The notes beneath the pieces are model-generated. The model saw only the letters and a list, made by a program, of their open reading frames with translations. It did not search any database and was not told the DNA's origin. This document shows, in pieces, positions 10,447-19,509 of a stretch of 64,000 nucleotides of DNA (position 1 is its first letter; the number at the start of each line of letters is the position of its first letter). The position numbers were made by a program, and so were the translations under genes. This stretch comes from Sporosarcina psychrophila (GTDB lineage Bacteria > Bacillota > Bacilli > Bacillales_A > Planococcaceae), in assembly GCF_001590685.1 (NCBI RefSeq), contig NZ_CP014616.1, forward strand, positions 3,533,001-3,597,000, written 5' to 3'.

Positions 10447-10525
10447 ATGTGAAAACTTCCCTTCTATTCTATAAAGACTGACGCTTCTTGTCACTTTTCA
10501 TACACTACAAAACATGTGTACTTTT

Positions 10526-11458
10526 TTATTTTCCCCACTTAATGCATATTGCGCCCCAAGTGAGACCTCCGCCGAATCCAACCATGACAATAACGTCATC
10601 ATCTTTCACTCTGCCTTCAGCTAGATCATCGACAAGTGAAATTGGAATGGACGCGGCAGATGTATTGCCATATTTATGGATTGTCTTGGACATTTTTTCT
10701 ACTGGTAAACCTAGTCGTTCACGAGAAGATTCCATAATTCGTATATTCGCTTGGTGCGGAATAAGGAAATCGACGTCTTCCTTCATTAGACCCGCTTTTC
10801 TAATAACGCTTTCTGCGGATTCGCCCATCTGACGGACTGCGAATTTGAATACTTCACGGCCATTCATAACAAGTTTTTCATCCTGATAAAGGTGTTTGCC
10901 ACCGCTACCGTCTGCACCGAGTTCGAATGACAGGATTCCCCGTCCTTCACTTACTTTTCCTATAATAGCTGCACCCGCTCCATCTCCGAAAAGAATGGCG
11001 GTATTGCGGTCTTCCCAATTGGTAATTTTAGATAATTTTTCAACTCCGACAACTAGGACATAATCATATGTGCCAGATTCGACGAACTGTTTCGCCGTTA
11101 CGACGCCATACATGAACCCTGCACAAGCCGCTGAAATGTCCATAGCCGCCGCATTGGTTGCGCCGAGCTGTTGTTGAAGCATTGTCGACACTGAAGGAAA
11201 AGGTCGATCAGGTGTGACTGTAGCTACAAGAATAAGTCCGATTTCTTCTGGTTTGATCCCTGCGTTGTTAATCGCTTCCACTGCAGCGTTGTATGCCATA
11301 TGAGACGTATCCGTTGAATCGTCTGCGATGCGTCTTTCTTCGATGCCTGTCATTGTACGAATCCATTCATCCGATGTATCCAAACGCTTTTCTAGGTCCG
11401 CGTTCGTCAAAACGTGTGATGGTACGTATTTACCCATGCCGATAAATCCAGCAGTCAT
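10526..11458 (-). CDS. fabH: 3-oxoacyl-ACP synthase III
   Basis: Initiating enzyme of fatty acid synthesis; it condenses acyl-CoA (branched primers in Bacillales) with malonyl-ACP. It has 310 residues from the ATG at 11458 (GGGGGA at the right spacing). Catalytic residues are visible: Cys in [12 protein letters not shown], His in [10 protein letters not shown] and Asn in [10 protein letters not shown]. The start [13 protein letters not shown] is typical. It sits upstream of fabF, as in B. subtilis fabHA-fabF, behind a sigma-A promoter with a FapR-like box. Confidence 0.96.
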   Translation of the reverse strand: MTAGFIGMGKYVPSHVLTNADLEKRLDTSDEWIRTMTGIEERRIADDSTDTSHMAYNAAVEAINNAGIKPEEIGLILVATVTPDRPFPSVSTMLQQQLGATNAAAMDISAACAGFMYGVVTAKQFVESGTYDYVLVVGVEKLSKITNWEDRNTAILFGDGAGAAIIGKVSEGRGILSFELGADGSGGKHLYQDEKLVMNGREVFKFAVRQMGESAESVIRKAGLMKEDVDFLIPHQANIRIMESSRERLGLPVEKMSKTIHKYGNTSAASIPISLVDDLAEGRVKDDDVIVMVGFGGGLTWGAICIKWGK

Positions 11459-11488
11459 TCCGCATCCCCCGTTCTTTATCATCTATTA

Positions 11489-11505
11489 TTAGTACCTGCT
11501 CTTAA
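11489..11505 (-). promoter_or_regulatory. FapR-type operator upstream of fabH
   Basis: The 17-bp TTAGTACCTGCTCTTAA closely resembles the FapR box (TTAGTACCTRNTACTAA type). It begins at the last base of the -10 box of the fabH promoter, so a bound repressor would block transcription. FapR is the malonyl-CoA-responsive repressor of fatty acid genes in Bacillales and controls fabHA-fabF in B. subtilis. Confidence 0.75.
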
Positions 11506-11533
11506 TCATAAAAGAAACGGGCTCACTTTTCAA
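11505..11533 (-). promoter_or_regulatory. Sigma-A promoter of fabH-fabF
   Basis: On the minus strand TTGAAA (plus 11528-11533), a 17-bp spacer and TATGAT (plus 11505-11510). It overlaps the FapR-type box. Confidence 0.75.
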
Positions 11534-11602
11534 CCTGTTGACACTTTTTCGCCAAATAAAGTTCCGTTTGCATGGAAATTAGTTTCTCCAATGTAACCAC
11601 TG

Positions 11603-11611
11603 TGATATGAT
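11603..11611 (+). promoter_or_regulatory. Extended -10 promoter of the DUF2929 gene
   Basis: TGATATGAT is an extended -10 (TGN-TATGAT). No strong -35 is visible. It lies about 35 bp upstream of the ATG. Confidence 0.4.
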
Positions 11612-11644
11612 TAAATATGAAATAGTAATGTAGAGGTGAATTCA

Positions 11645-11827
11645 ATGAAATACGTAATGACATTTTTCTGGTCTTTCTGTTTAATCACTATGTTGAACTA
11701 TGTTTCTGGAGCAATTGCTAACTTGCCATTTGACTTCATGCCAGGCGTATATGTTTCGCTTGTCGTTTCTGTAATCGTTATCTTACTGGCTGAATCTTTC
11801 CCAGAAGGCGAAATTGCAGATCATTAA
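11645..11827 (+). CDS. DUF2929 (YjzD-like) small membrane protein
   Basis: A 60-residue protein with two TM helices (about 4-22 and 32-51). The ATG at 11645 has AGAGGTGA five bases upstream; a GTG three codons earlier is too close to that site. The sequence resembles B. subtilis YjzD (MRYIIAFIWTFL...), which lies near fabHA-fabF in that genome. Overexpressed YjzD has been linked with RNA polymerase in B. subtilis, but no function is shown for this one. A terminator follows directly. Confidence 0.75.
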   Translation: MKYVMTFFWSFCLITMLNYVSGAIANLPFDFMPGVYVSLVVSVIVILLAESFPEGEIADH

Positions 11828-11834
11828 TCAACAA

Positions 11835-11866
11835 AAAACCATCTCCCTCGCTGGGGATGGTTTTTA
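11835..11866 (+). terminator. Terminator of the DUF2929 gene
   Basis: ACCATCTCC and GGGGATGGT form a nine-base stem, followed by TTTTTATATT on the plus strand. Confidence 0.85.
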
Positions 11867-11879
11867 TATTGGATACTAC

Positions 11880-12603
11880 TTGTGTTGATTAACCAAAAAC
11901 AACCAGTAATTAACTGAATCAAACACTAAGCGCTTCGTGTACAGGTTGTTTGGATTGCTTTGAATTGAATGCCCTCTATACGATTACCGAGATGTCTTGA
12001 TGTGTAGGGATGCGACTTTGTCGCATCCCTACACATTTTTTCGGTAATCGTATGGTGCTTATTCATCCGTCGCGCTCCAAATTCCTAAGTACACAAAGTA
12101 CTAAAATTTTTCGGGACGAAAGAATAACGGGGCTTCTTATCTAGATAATAGCCGCCAAAGATACAATTTTGTCGGCTGAAACCTTCTCCATAGTCTTGTC
12201 TTTTTTAGTTAAGAAAGAGTCACTTTCTTATAGTCCATCGCATGATAAGATGCATACCCTTTACTAAAGGTAAACAAGGAACACCTTGTACAAAGTACTA
12301 AAGTGCCCGAAATTGTATCTTCGGGCACTTACAACATGTATAAAAAGTCATCTATTCTTTTATTCTAAAGCAGCTGTATTTTTCACTTGACCGTTATAGG
12401 AACGCGATAGGAAACAATTCGCAACAGGGTTACTGAAAAGGGTGTGGTTAGGAATGACGAAGTCGTTTCTAGCCACACTTGCCCCTCGGTAAGGTTGTCG
12501 TGAATAATTCTCTGAAAGCGGATCGGGAATGATCCAGTGAAAATGGCGTTTTTTAAGCCTTTCTTACCTGCTCTTTATGTAAGAAAATGGTTAATCAATA
12601 GAC
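11880..12603 (-). repeat. Long non-coding TIR element, copy 1
   Basis: About 724 bp, inverted relative to copies 2 and 3. One end reads TGTTGATTAACCA (11883-11895), the other TGGTTAATCAATAGAC (12588-12603); these are terminal inverted repeats. Inside are a nested hairpin at 11978-12053, hairpins at 12151-12176, 12301-12330 (11 bp perfect) and 12442-12478, and no credible gene. The first ~190 bp are nearly identical to the reverse complement of copy 3 (23545-23735). Around 12081-12105 it preserves the uninterrupted sequence where copy 3 carries a MITE. Confidence 0.8.
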
Positions 12604-12619
12604 GTGATTGGATACTATA

Positions 12620-12654
12620 GAAAAAGCCGCAGGAAGTTCAAACTTCCTACGGCT
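12620..12654 (-). terminator. Terminator of clpB
   Basis: On the minus strand AGCCGTAGGAAGTT pairs with AACTTCCTGCGGCT around a very short loop, followed by TTTTTCTATAG. Confidence 0.88.
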
Positions 12655-12662
12655 CCTTCTAA

Positions 12663-14804
12663 TTAATCTGTTTGAATAACTAATTTCCCGTCTTCCATAG
12701 CTAGAACGAGTTTATCATTTAGTTTAAGATCGCCTTTAATAATTTCTTTTGCAACCATCGTTTCAACATGTCGTTGGATAAAGCGTTTCAATGGACGAGC
12801 TCCGAAATCGGCATCTGTTCCTTCATTGACAATCCAATCGAGCACATCTTCACTATATTCCATAATGATTTCTTGTCCACGTAATCGTTTAACTAGGTCT
12901 TCAATCATTTTCCGTGCAATCTTGCGGAATGAATCGCCTGTCAGTGAATGGAAAATAATGATGTCATCCATTCGATTTAATAGCTCCGGTTTGAAATGAT
13001 TTTTTAATTCGGCCATGACTAGATCTTCTGCTGCATGGTTTTCTGTATCGTCTAGCCCATGAAGCAAGTAGGCAGAGCCGATATTCGAGGTCATAATGAC
13101 GACAGTATTGGTAAAGTTGACGAGTCTGCCTTGGCTATCGGTAATTCGGCCGTCATCTAATACTTGCAATAAGATGTTTGCGACATCCGGATGCGCTTTC
13201 TCGATTTCATCTAACAGCACCACTGAATACGGATTGCGTCGTACTGCTTCCGTCAATTGACCACCTTCTTCGTAACCGATGTAGCCTGGAGGTGCGCCAA
13301 CAAGCCGTGATATACTATGCTTCTCCATATATTCCGACATGTCGATGCGGATGAAATGATCTTCCGAATCAAACAATGTCGCAGCGAGCGTTTTCGCCAG
13401 CTCTGTCTTACCGACCCCAGTTGGTCCCAAAAATAGGAATGAACCAATTGGTTTATCTGGATCTTTAATGCCCGCACGTGCGCGCCACACGGCTTCCGTC
13501 ACAAGTTGTACAGCATCATCCTGCCCAATTACACGCTCTTCAAGTGTTTCACGCAGACGAAGTAGTTTTCCACGTTCACCTTCAACAAGTTTCGTTACCG
13601 GAATACCCGTCCAACGCGCGACAATTGTTGCAATTTCTTCTTCCGTCACTTCTTCACGGAGCAGTCGATTTTCCTGTCCCTCTACAAGCGCGGCCTCAAG
13701 TTCATGCAACTCCTCCTCTAGATTCGGGATTTTTCCATAAGTAAGTTCTGCAGCTTTATTCAAGTCAAACCGATTTTCAGCTTCTTCCAGTTCACGTCGG
13801 AAACGGTCTAGCTTTTCTCGCTTATCCTGGATTCCACGCAATGTTTCTTTTTCAGAATCCCATTGCTCCCGCATGCCTGCAGACGATTCTTTCAGCTCTG
13901 TCAGTTCATCACGAAGTACTTCAAGACGATTTTTACTGACCGCGTCTTTTTCTTTACGTAACGCTTGCTCTTCAATTTCAAGCTGCATAATCCGGCGTGT
14001 CACCGCATCCAATTCGGATGGCATTGAATCGATTTCAGTCCGTATCATCGCGCTCGCTTCATCTATTAAGTCAATTGCTTTATCCGGCAAGAAACGCTCT
14101 GTTAAATAACGGTCTGATAATGCTGCCGCTGCAACAATTGCACGGTCATGGATGCGCACACCATGATGAAGTTCATAGCGTTCTTTCAATCCCCGTAATA
14201 TCGACACTGTATCCTCGACGGACGGTTCACGCACGAGTACTTGCTGGAAACGGCGTTCAAGCGCAGGATCTTTTTCGATATATAACCGGTACTCGTCAAG
14301 TGTCGTTGCTCCGATACAGTATAATTCACCGCGTGCTAGCATTGGTTTCAGCATGTTGCCAGCGTCCATTGCTCCTTCTGTTTTCCCCGCGCCGACAATT
14401 GTATGGATTTCATCAATGAATAGAATGATCTCCCCTGCACTATCTTTCACCTGTTTCAGTACGCCTTTTAAACGCTCTTCAAATTCACCACGGTATTTTG
14501 CACCCGCGATAAGTGAACTCATATCAAGTTCAAAAATTTGGCGATCTTTCAATCCTTCTGGCACATCGCCCTTCACAATCCGTTGCGCAAGTCCTTCAAC
14601 GATTGCCGTCTTGCCGACACCCGGTTCCCCGATTAAAACTGGATTATTTTTAGTCTTTCTTGATAAAATCCGAATGACGTTACGTATTTCCTCATCACGA
14701 CCAATAACGGGATCCATTTTCCCTTTTTTAACTTCTTCAACGAGATTCCGTCCAAATTGTTCTAGAGGTGTACGCTGGTCTTCTTGCTGTCCGTCCATTC
14801 GCAT
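12663..14804 (-). CDS. clpB: ClpB-type disaggregase lacking the N-terminal domain
   Basis: AAA+ chaperone of 713 residues with two ATPase modules. NBD1 has Walker [10 protein letters not shown] and Walker [11 protein letters not shown] full-length coiled-coil M-domain (about residues 280-400) marks it as ClpB rather than ClpC or ClpE. NBD2 has Walker [10 protein letters not shown] and Walker [13 protein letters not shown]. Full-length ClpB is about 860 residues; here the roughly 140-residue Clp-N domain is absent, and the DNA upstream holds a promoter, not the missing domain. The start is the second of three close ATGs (RBS AAAGGCGG, six bases). ClpB reactivates aggregated proteins together with DnaK. 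An unusual palindrome lies between promoter and RBS. Confidence 0.9.
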   Translation of the reverse strand: MRMDGQQEDQRTPLEQFGRNLVEEVKKGKMDPVIGRDEEIRNVIRILSRKTKNNPVLIGEPGVGKTAIVEGLAQRIVKGDVPEGLKDRQIFELDMSSLIAGAKYRGEFEERLKGVLKQVKDSAGEIILFIDEIHTIVGAGKTEGAMDAGNMLKPMLARGELYCIGATTLDEYRLYIEKDPALERRFQQVLVREPSVEDTVSILRGLKERYELHHGVRIHDRAIVAAAALSDRYLTERFLPDKAIDLIDEASAMIRTEIDSMPSELDAVTRRIMQLEIEEQALRKEKDAVSKNRLEVLRDELTELKESSAGMREQWDSEKETLRGIQDKREKLDRFRRELEEAENRFDLNKAAELTYGKIPNLEEELHELEAALVEGQENRLLREEVTEEEIATIVARWTGIPVTKLVEGERGKLLRLRETLEERVIGQDDAVQLVTEAVWRARAGIKDPDKPIGSFLFLGPTGVGKTELAKTLAATLFDSEDHFIRIDMSEYMEKHSISRLVGAPPGYIGYEEGGQLTEAVRRNPYSVVLLDEIEKAHPDVANILLQVLDDGRITDSQGRLVNFTNTVVIMTSNIGSAYLLHGLDDTENHAAEDLVMAELKNHFKPELLNRMDDIIIFHSLTGDSFRKIARKMIEDLVKRLRGQEIIMEYSEDVLDWIVNEGTDADFGARPLKRFIQRHVETMVAKEIIKGDLKLNDKLVLAMEDGKLVIQTD

Positions 14805-14823
14805 ATACATCCGCCTTTCTATA

Positions 14824-14844
14824 AGTCAACGTCTGACTTTGACT
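14824..14844 (-). promoter_or_regulatory. 21-bp palindrome in the clpB 5' region
   Basis: The minus strand reads AGTCAAAGTC-A-GACGTTGACT, a near-perfect inverted repeat (AGTCAA-N-GTC/GAC-N-TTGACT). It lies between the predicted transcription start and the RBS. It contains one AGTCAAA heptad resembling half of a CtsR site, but CtsR sites are direct repeats and the second half does not fit. Confidence 0.5.
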
Positions 14845-14860
14845 ATCTTTGATTAATTAA

Positions 14861-14889
14861 ATTATAAGATGAATTTGATGGAAAGTAAA
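14861..14889 (-). promoter_or_regulatory. Sigma-A promoter of clpB
   Basis: On the minus strand TTTACT (plus 14884-14889), a 17-bp spacer and TATAAT (plus 14861-14866). Confidence 0.6.
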
Positions 14890-14953
14890 GCGATTTGCAC
14901 GGCGATTAAAGATAACAAAAGACCTCTACAAAGGAGCATCTTAGGGTTTGTCA

Positions 14954-15436
14954 TTAGCTGTACAGATTACGAGTGGCTACCACTACGCCGTCTTCGTCCG
15001 CATAGACAAAGTGATTGGGATTCCACTCTACATCTCCGAAAAGCAGTTTACTATCCTGTTCCCCTTTTCCCTCTTTTGTACTCTTCAACGGATGACTGCC
15101 TAGTGCCAGCACACCAATATTTTGTTCGATTAATTCTGCTGTATCGCGAACACATCCGTAGATAATAACCCCTGCGAGTTTACGGGTTTCGGCGATAACA
15201 CCTAAATTGCCGCCCATTAACGCACATCTTTTTGAACCTCCGCCATCGACAACAAGAACACTACCTTCCGGAATAGTTTGCAGTGCTTCTTTCACTAGAA
15301 CGTTATCCTCAAATACTTTCACAGTAGCAATTGGGCCAGAAAATCTTTTGCTTTTGCCATACGATTTAAATACCGTTGAACACACTTGCAATTCGTTTGA
15401 AAAATCATCACATACATCCGCAGTTTTTATCGACAT
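14954..15436 (-). CDS. RraA-family protein (putative oxaloacetate decarboxylase / HMG aldolase)
   Basis: 160 residues, the full RraA fold length. Visible signatures are [20 protein letters not shown] (about 60-80), the YGCVRD metal/substrate motif (about 93-98) and the terminal [10 protein letters not shown]. The protein was named after an E. coli RNase E inhibitor, but E. coli-type RNase E is not expected in this lineage, and related proteins act as 4-hydroxy-4-methyl-2-oxoglutarate aldolases or oxaloacetate decarboxylases. I infer a small-molecule lyase. RBS GGGAGAG precedes the ATG. It lies upstream of clpB on the same strand but clpB has its own promoter. Confidence 0.85.
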   Translation of the reverse strand: MSIKTADVCDDFSNELQVCSTVFKSYGKSKRFSGPIATVKVFEDNVLVKEALQTIPEGSVLVVDGGGSKRCALMGGNLGVIAETRKLAGVIIYGCVRDTAELIEQNIGVLALGSHPLKSTKEGKGEQDSKLLFGDVEWNPNHFVYADEDGVVVATRNLYS

Positions 15437-15522
15437 TTGAACACTCTCCCTTATTGGAATTCTTTCTCATATCTATACCATTCGACATTATTTCGATATT
15501 CCTTTTAAGTGAGAAATATAAT

Positions 15523-16205
15523 GTCTGTTGATGAACCCCTTTTTCACATGAAGCACTTGTAAGAAAAGCATACAAGTCTGTATTTGCACGTGTACATTTC
15601 CGGCTTGCTTTGGACGAAATACTCACAATACTATTACCACGGGTTCAATGTGATTGGAAATGACTTCGTCACTTCCAGCCACATTTTTTTCGGTCATCCT
15701 GTTGCGACTATCTGTCCGTCGCATACCTACATTGTTCAAGTGACAAATGCAACTACTTTGGAAGATGAAAGAATAACTAGCTTTCTAGAGAGGTTGCAAG
15801 AGCCCGAAGATGAAATTTCGGGCACTTCACTACTTTTAATAAAGCCCTCTTTGCTTATTTTAGCAAGGATCAGACAAGTAACAGTGTGCCGCTAGATAGA
15901 AAATAACCCTGCCTTAAATTTGAAAAGGAAATACTATAAAGAAGGAGTAAGCAGCCAAAATTGCATCTTTGGCTGCTCCTTTATTGGATAGCAAAGTGGC
16001 TATTCATTCATTCCCGAAAGCTTTGGCACTTGGTGTACCGGTATTTTTGGAGAGCTACGGACGAACGGACACCATACGATTAACGAAAAAAAGAGTAGGG
16101 ATGCGACATTGTCGCATCCCTACTCAGCAAGATATTCCGATAATTGTATAGTAATCGTTCAGTACACAGCGATCCGAAAGTACCTGTACGTAAGGATAAT
16201 CTGTT
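15523..16205 (+). repeat. Long non-coding TIR element, copy 2 (diverged)
   Basis: About 680 bp between the rraA-like gene and yitW. It begins GTCTGTTGATGAACC (terminal repeat) and ends near GGATAATCTGTTG, a degenerate inverted end. Modules in order are a hairpin at 15649-15683, GCCCGAA/TTCGGGC at 15802-15823, the perfect 9-bp stem GCAGCCAAA/TTTGGCTGC at 15951-15976, and the nested hairpin at 16074-16149. The order matches copy 3. Sequence identity is low between modules but the stems are kept, with compensatory changes. Confidence 0.7.
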
Positions 16206-16237
16206 GTGAAGATTTACCCGTGAAACCAACAAAAAAA

Positions 16238-16266
16238 CCGCGCGACTTATCTCTAAGTCCCACGGC
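16238..16266 (-). terminator. Terminator of yitW
   Basis: On the minus strand GCCGTGGGACTTA pairs with TAAGTCGCGCGG(C) with one internal mismatch, then TTTTTTTG. Confidence 0.8.
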
Positions 16267-16280
16267 TTTACTAATTTCTA

Positions 16281-16589
16281 TTATCTTACGCCTAGCGCTA
16301 TTTTAGCATAACGAGACATATTATCTCTTGACCATGGTGGACTCCAAATGATATTAACATCTACGTTTTTCACTTCCGGAAGTTCCATCAGTTCTTGTGT
16401 AACGTTAGCAACGATTTGCGGCCCCATTGGACAACCCATCGATGTTAGTGTCATTGTCACTTTTGACGTGCCTTCTTCGTCCAGCTCTACATCATAAACT
16501 AGACCTAAGTTGACGATATCGACTCCAAGTTCCGGGTCAATAACGTTTTCAAGTGCCCCCATCATGCTATCTTTCATATCCTGGCTCAT
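16281..16589 (-). CDS. yitW: MIP18/DUF59 family Fe-S assembly factor (YitW-like)
   Basis: 102 residues. The domain spans nearly the whole protein: ENVIDPELGVDIVNLGLVYD (about 13-32), then MTLTSMGCPMGP with the family's conserved Cys, and WSPPWSRDNMS near the end. Proteins of this family (SufT, PaaD, eukaryotic MIP18) help deliver Fe-S clusters to target proteins. Start at 16589: GAGGG is six bases upstream, while the ATG two codons earlier is too close. In B. subtilis yitW also neighbours yitV. A terminator follows. Confidence 0.88.
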   Translation of the reverse strand: MSQDMKDSMMGALENVIDPELGVDIVNLGLVYDVELDEEGTSKVTMTLTSMGCPMGPQIVANVTQELMELPEVKNVDVNIIWSPPWSRDNMSRYAKIALGVR

Positions 16590-16643
16590 CTTCATCCCTC
16601 ATTCCTTGTTTTTACTAGCTTCATCATAGCAGAGTTCGGCTGT

Positions 16644-17411
16644 TCATTTCAAATGGCAGGCAAGCCAATCAGCCGCCTGAAGCATTCCGGCTCTAGAAAC
16701 GGCATGCCCCGAGGTAGCGCTTGAAACAAATTCAATTCGCTCCGGTTCAGTAGCATACTCCTTCTTGATGGCCTGATAGAAGTTGTGTGTCGGTTCGTAT
16801 GGCACAACCGCATCCTGCTTACCATGCCAAAAGTAGACAGGTCTATTGTTCAATGCCGATGGATGTTTCGTTAAATCAAACGTAGATAATGTGGCGAGTA
16901 ATTTCTTCTTTTCATCTTCAGTAACAGGCAATGTAAAACCGCGTCGTTCGAACTCAGACATTTGTGCTTTCGCTAACTGGACAAAGCCTGGAGCTCCCAT
17001 CATAACAGCGGCAGCATCGACCCAATCATAGACAGCAAGACAGCCGAGCGTCGTAATGCCGCCCATCGATGTGCCTCCTAAACCAATTTTACCTGTATTA
17101 AGAAGTCCGCGTTGCACTAGCTCTTCACGAATGACACTCACTTCTTCAATTGACGTCAAAACGATTTCCCAAAAACGTAGACTCAGTTGGACTTCATCAA
17201 GATTATCTTCCCGAGCGCCGTGTAGATGCGCGTCAGGTAAGAGAACTCGGATGCCTTTCTTCGCCATATTATAGGCATAATGCAAATTATGTTCTTTAGC
17301 ACTCATGAATCCATGAATAAAAATAACAACTGGAACTTGTTTGTCTTTAAACTCATCCTCAACTATATGTAATAAGGGGATATCGCCCCATAACTCTTCA
17401 GTAACATTCAT
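16644..17411 (-). CDS. yitV: Alpha/beta-hydrolase esterase (YitV-like)
   Basis: 255 residues from the ATG at 17411 (AAGGTG RBS). The oxyanion region is FIHGFMSAKEHN, the nucleophile lies in GGTSMGG, the acid in HGKQDAVVPYEP and the histidine in SGHAVSRAG, so the catalytic triad is complete. B. subtilis YitV is annotated as an esterase next to yitW and yitU, and the same trio is seen here. The substrate is unknown. No signal peptide is present, so it acts in the cytosol. Confidence 0.85.
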   Translation of the reverse strand: MNVTEELWGDIPLLHIVEDEFKDKQVPVVIFIHGFMSAKEHNLHYAYNMAKKGIRVLLPDAHLHGAREDNLDEVQLSLRFWEIVLTSIEEVSVIREELVQRGLLNTGKIGLGGTSMGGITTLGCLAVYDWVDAAAVMMGAPGFVQLAKAQMSEFERRGFTLPVTEDEKKKLLATLSTFDLTKHPSALNNRPVYFWHGKQDAVVPYEPTHNFYQAIKKEYATEPERIEFVSSATSGHAVSRAGMLQAADWLACHLK

Positions 17412-17493
17412 TGAAATCACACCTTTTCCTTTTCACTTGAGCGTACCAAAGTTTTTCTAAAAAAACAAAAGGCACGATTTCATGACTGGATTT

Positions 17494-17523
17494 TTTGACT
17501 TGATTCATATGTTAACGATAGAC
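17494..17523 (+). promoter_or_regulatory. Possible promoter of yitU
   Basis: TTGACT (17494-17499), an 18-bp spacer and TAGACT (17518-17523), about 25 bp upstream of the start codon. The -10 box is weak. Confidence 0.4.
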
Positions 17524-17546
17524 TATTTATAGAAGGAGGCGTTTTT

Positions 17547-18356
17547 TTGAAGCCACATTTAATCGTCCTCGATCTTGATGGGACATTACTTACAGACGAA
17601 AAAGTAATTTCAGATAAAACCAAGCTTACATTGAAAAAGGCAGAAGAAAAAGGTCATCACATTATGATTGCGACCGGAAGACCATACCGAGCAAGTGAAG
17701 TGTATTACCGTCAACTCGGGCTTAAAACACCGATTGTCAACTTCAACGGTGCGTTCGTTCACCATCCTGATAATCGTTCTTGGAAAACAATCCATGAAAC
17801 GATCTCTCTTCCCGTGGTGAAAGATGTCATTGATGCTATGCAGCAATTTACATTCCATAATATTGTTGCAGAAGTGATGGATGATGTATACATGCACCAT
17901 CACGATGAAAAACTGCTCGACATTTTTGGATTTGGTGAGCCTAAAATAACGCAGGGAGACATTCGTGAATTTTTGCAAGTCGATCCTACAAGTTTACTGA
18001 TCCATGCACCTGACGATAAAGTTGATGCAATCAGACGCCATCTTGGTGATGTACACGCGGAAGTCATTGATCATCGTCAATGGGGAGCACCGTGGAAAGT
18101 CATTGAAATCGTTCGGCATGGCTTGAATAAGGCTGTCGGACTTTCACACGTCTCGAAGTGGATGGATATTCCAAAAGATCGAATTATTGCTTTTGGTGAC
18201 GAAGACAACGACCTTGAAATGATAGACTATGCCGGCATCGGAGTGGCAATGGGAAATGGAATTGACAGGTTGAAATCAATTGCGAATGAAGTGACAGACA
18301 CGAATAATGAGGATGGCATTGCACGAGTGCTCCGCGAAAGGTTACACTTGGAATAA
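17547..18356 (+). CDS. yitU: Cof-type HAD-IIB phosphatase (YitU-like)
   Basis: 269 residues. HAD motif I is LDLDGTLLTDE (residues 8-18), motif II is IATGRPYR, and motif IV is GDEDNDLEMIDYAG, with a C2B cap between. B. subtilis YitU dephosphorylates 5-amino-6-(5-phosphoribitylamino)uracil (riboflavin synthesis), and related proteins act on sugar phosphates, so the exact substrate is inferred from synteny. The start is TTG at 17547 behind AAGGAGG. It is divergent from yitV, and the DegV gene follows after 27 bp. Confidence 0.88.
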   Translation: MKPHLIVLDLDGTLLTDEKVISDKTKLTLKKAEEKGHHIMIATGRPYRASEVYYRQLGLKTPIVNFNGAFVHHPDNRSWKTIHETISLPVVKDVIDAMQQFTFHNIVAEVMDDVYMHHHDEKLLDIFGFGEPKITQGDIREFLQVDPTSLLIHAPDDKVDAIRRHLGDVHAEVIDHRQWGAPWKVIEIVRHGLNKAVGLSHVSKWMDIPKDRIIAFGDEDNDLEMIDYAGIGVAMGNGIDRLKSIANEVTDTNNEDGIARVLRERLHLE

Positions 18357-18383
18357 CTACAATTATCCAACGGAGGGGTCTAT

Positions 18384-19241
18384 ATGAAAATATTTGCGGA
18401 CAGTGCCAGTGATTTACCAAAGTCATTTTTCGAAGACAACGATGTAACGCTCTTCCCATTACGCGTCCTCATCGATGACAAAGAGTACGACGATATAATG
18501 ACGATCGATTCAAAAGAAGTCTACCAAGCAATTCGCAACGGCAAGCAACCTAAAACATCACAAGTATCACCTGAACTGTTCCTTCGAAAGTGGAAGGAAC
18601 TCGCATCATCAGGTGAAAGTGGGATTTACATCGCTTTTTCTTCAGAGTTATCCGGGACATTCGACACCGCAATCATGACGGGAGACCAAGCAAAAGAAAC
18701 GAATCCAAAAATGAACCTTATTATTATCGATTCAAGATGCGCTTCGCTTGGTTACGGACTTCTTGTAAAAGAAGCAGTTCGACTACGCGATGCGGGAGAA
18801 GACGATGTTCGAACGATTGAGCGTAAAATCCGATACATGGCGGCACATATGGAGCACCTCTTCACCGTGCAAGACCTTGATTATATGGCACGCGGCGGTC
18901 GCGTATCTAAAACGAGTGCATTCATCGGCGGGCTGCTCAACATTAAGCCGTTACTCCATGTCGAAAACGGCAAACTCGTTCCTATCGAAAAGCACCGTGG
19001 CCGCAAAAAAGTATTGCGCCGTATGGCTGATCTTATGGCGGAGCGCGGCGATAATTTAGCTGAACAGACAATTGCAATTTGCCATAGCGACGACGAAGGA
19101 ATAGCACTCGAATTAAAAGCCATAATAGAAGAGTTATTTCATCCAAAAAATATCGAAATCCATATGATTGGATCTGTTATCGGTGCACATGTTGGTCCTG
19201 GTACAGTAGGCGTCTTTTTCCTGAATAAATTTAATCAGTAA
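18384..19241 (+). CDS. DegV / FakB-type fatty-acid-binding protein
   Basis: 285 residues, the full DegV length. FADSASDLP at the start, SQVSP (about 52-56), IAFSSELSGTF (about 76-86) and RGGRVSKTSAFIGGLLNIKPLL are hallmarks. DegV proteins bind one fatty acid; as FakB they present it to the kinase FakA for acyl-phosphate formation. Whether this one is a true FakB cannot be told. The position next to yitU, yitV and yitW matches B. subtilis yitS. GGAGGGG precedes the ATG. Confidence 0.9.
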   Translation: MKIFADSASDLPKSFFEDNDVTLFPLRVLIDDKEYDDIMTIDSKEVYQAIRNGKQPKTSQVSPELFLRKWKELASSGESGIYIAFSSELSGTFDTAIMTGDQAKETNPKMNLIIIDSRCASLGYGLLVKEAVRLRDAGEDDVRTIERKIRYMAAHMEHLFTVQDLDYMARGGRVSKTSAFIGGLLNIKPLLHVENGKLVPIEKHRGRKKVLRRMADLMAERGDNLAEQTIAICHSDDEGIALELKAIIEELFHPKNIEIHMIGSVIGAHVGPGTVGVFFLNKFNQ

Positions 19242-19280
19242 CTTCATTCAACAGAAGTCTTCCCCTTCTGTTGAATGAAG
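19242..19280 (+). terminator. Perfect 16-bp hairpin right after the DegV stop
   Basis: CTTCATTCAACAGAAG and its exact complement surround a 7-base loop. There is no T-run, so it may be an mRNA-stabilising hairpin or part of the adjacent repeat rather than a classical terminator. Confidence 0.5.
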
Positions 19281-19347
19281 GAAGGCAACCTAAGTCCGCC
19301 GCGTCCTGCGGCAACGGTTGCATGACCTACCTCCTGTAGGCCCGCGG
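19280..19347 (+). repeat. Tandem-hairpin element, copy B
   Basis: GGAAG, outer stem GCAACC/GGTTGC (19285-19290, 19316-19321), inner GCCGC-GTCCT-GCGGC (19298-19312), then CCTAC-CTCCT-GTAGG (19326-19340). Confidence 0.85.
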
Positions 19348-19382
19348 ATGTCACAGATTTTGAAGGAAGTTAATTGAGCAAG

Positions 19383-19455
19383 CTCGGGCCTGCGTGATGC
19401 AGGTCAATTGGCCATTGTCGCAAGGATGCGACGTTCTTTGGCTAACTTCATTACT
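19383..19455 (-). repeat. Tandem-hairpin element, copy C
   Basis: In reverse orientation to copy B, which faces it: inner stem GTCGC/GCGAC (plus 19417-19432) and second hairpin CCTGC-GTGAT-GCAGG (plus 19389-19403). The outer stem TTAGCC/GGCCAA has one mismatch. Confidence 0.7.
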
Positions 19456-19509
19456 TAAATCTGGACGCAAATACGCCAAGGCGAATTTGATTTAAAGGAG
19501 GATTTGTTG

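Noticed and set aside
14824..14844. CtsR box upstream of clpB
   Set aside because: Only one AGTCAAA heptad fits; the second half is inverted rather than direct, so it is reported as an unassigned palindrome.
13468..14856. Several open frames antisense to clpB
   Set aside because: Serine- and arginine-rich translations typical of antisense shadows of a strongly coding gene.
15584..15895. 103-codon frame in long element copy 2
   Set aside because: Not conserved in copies 1 and 3, and it runs through hairpin modules; no RBS.
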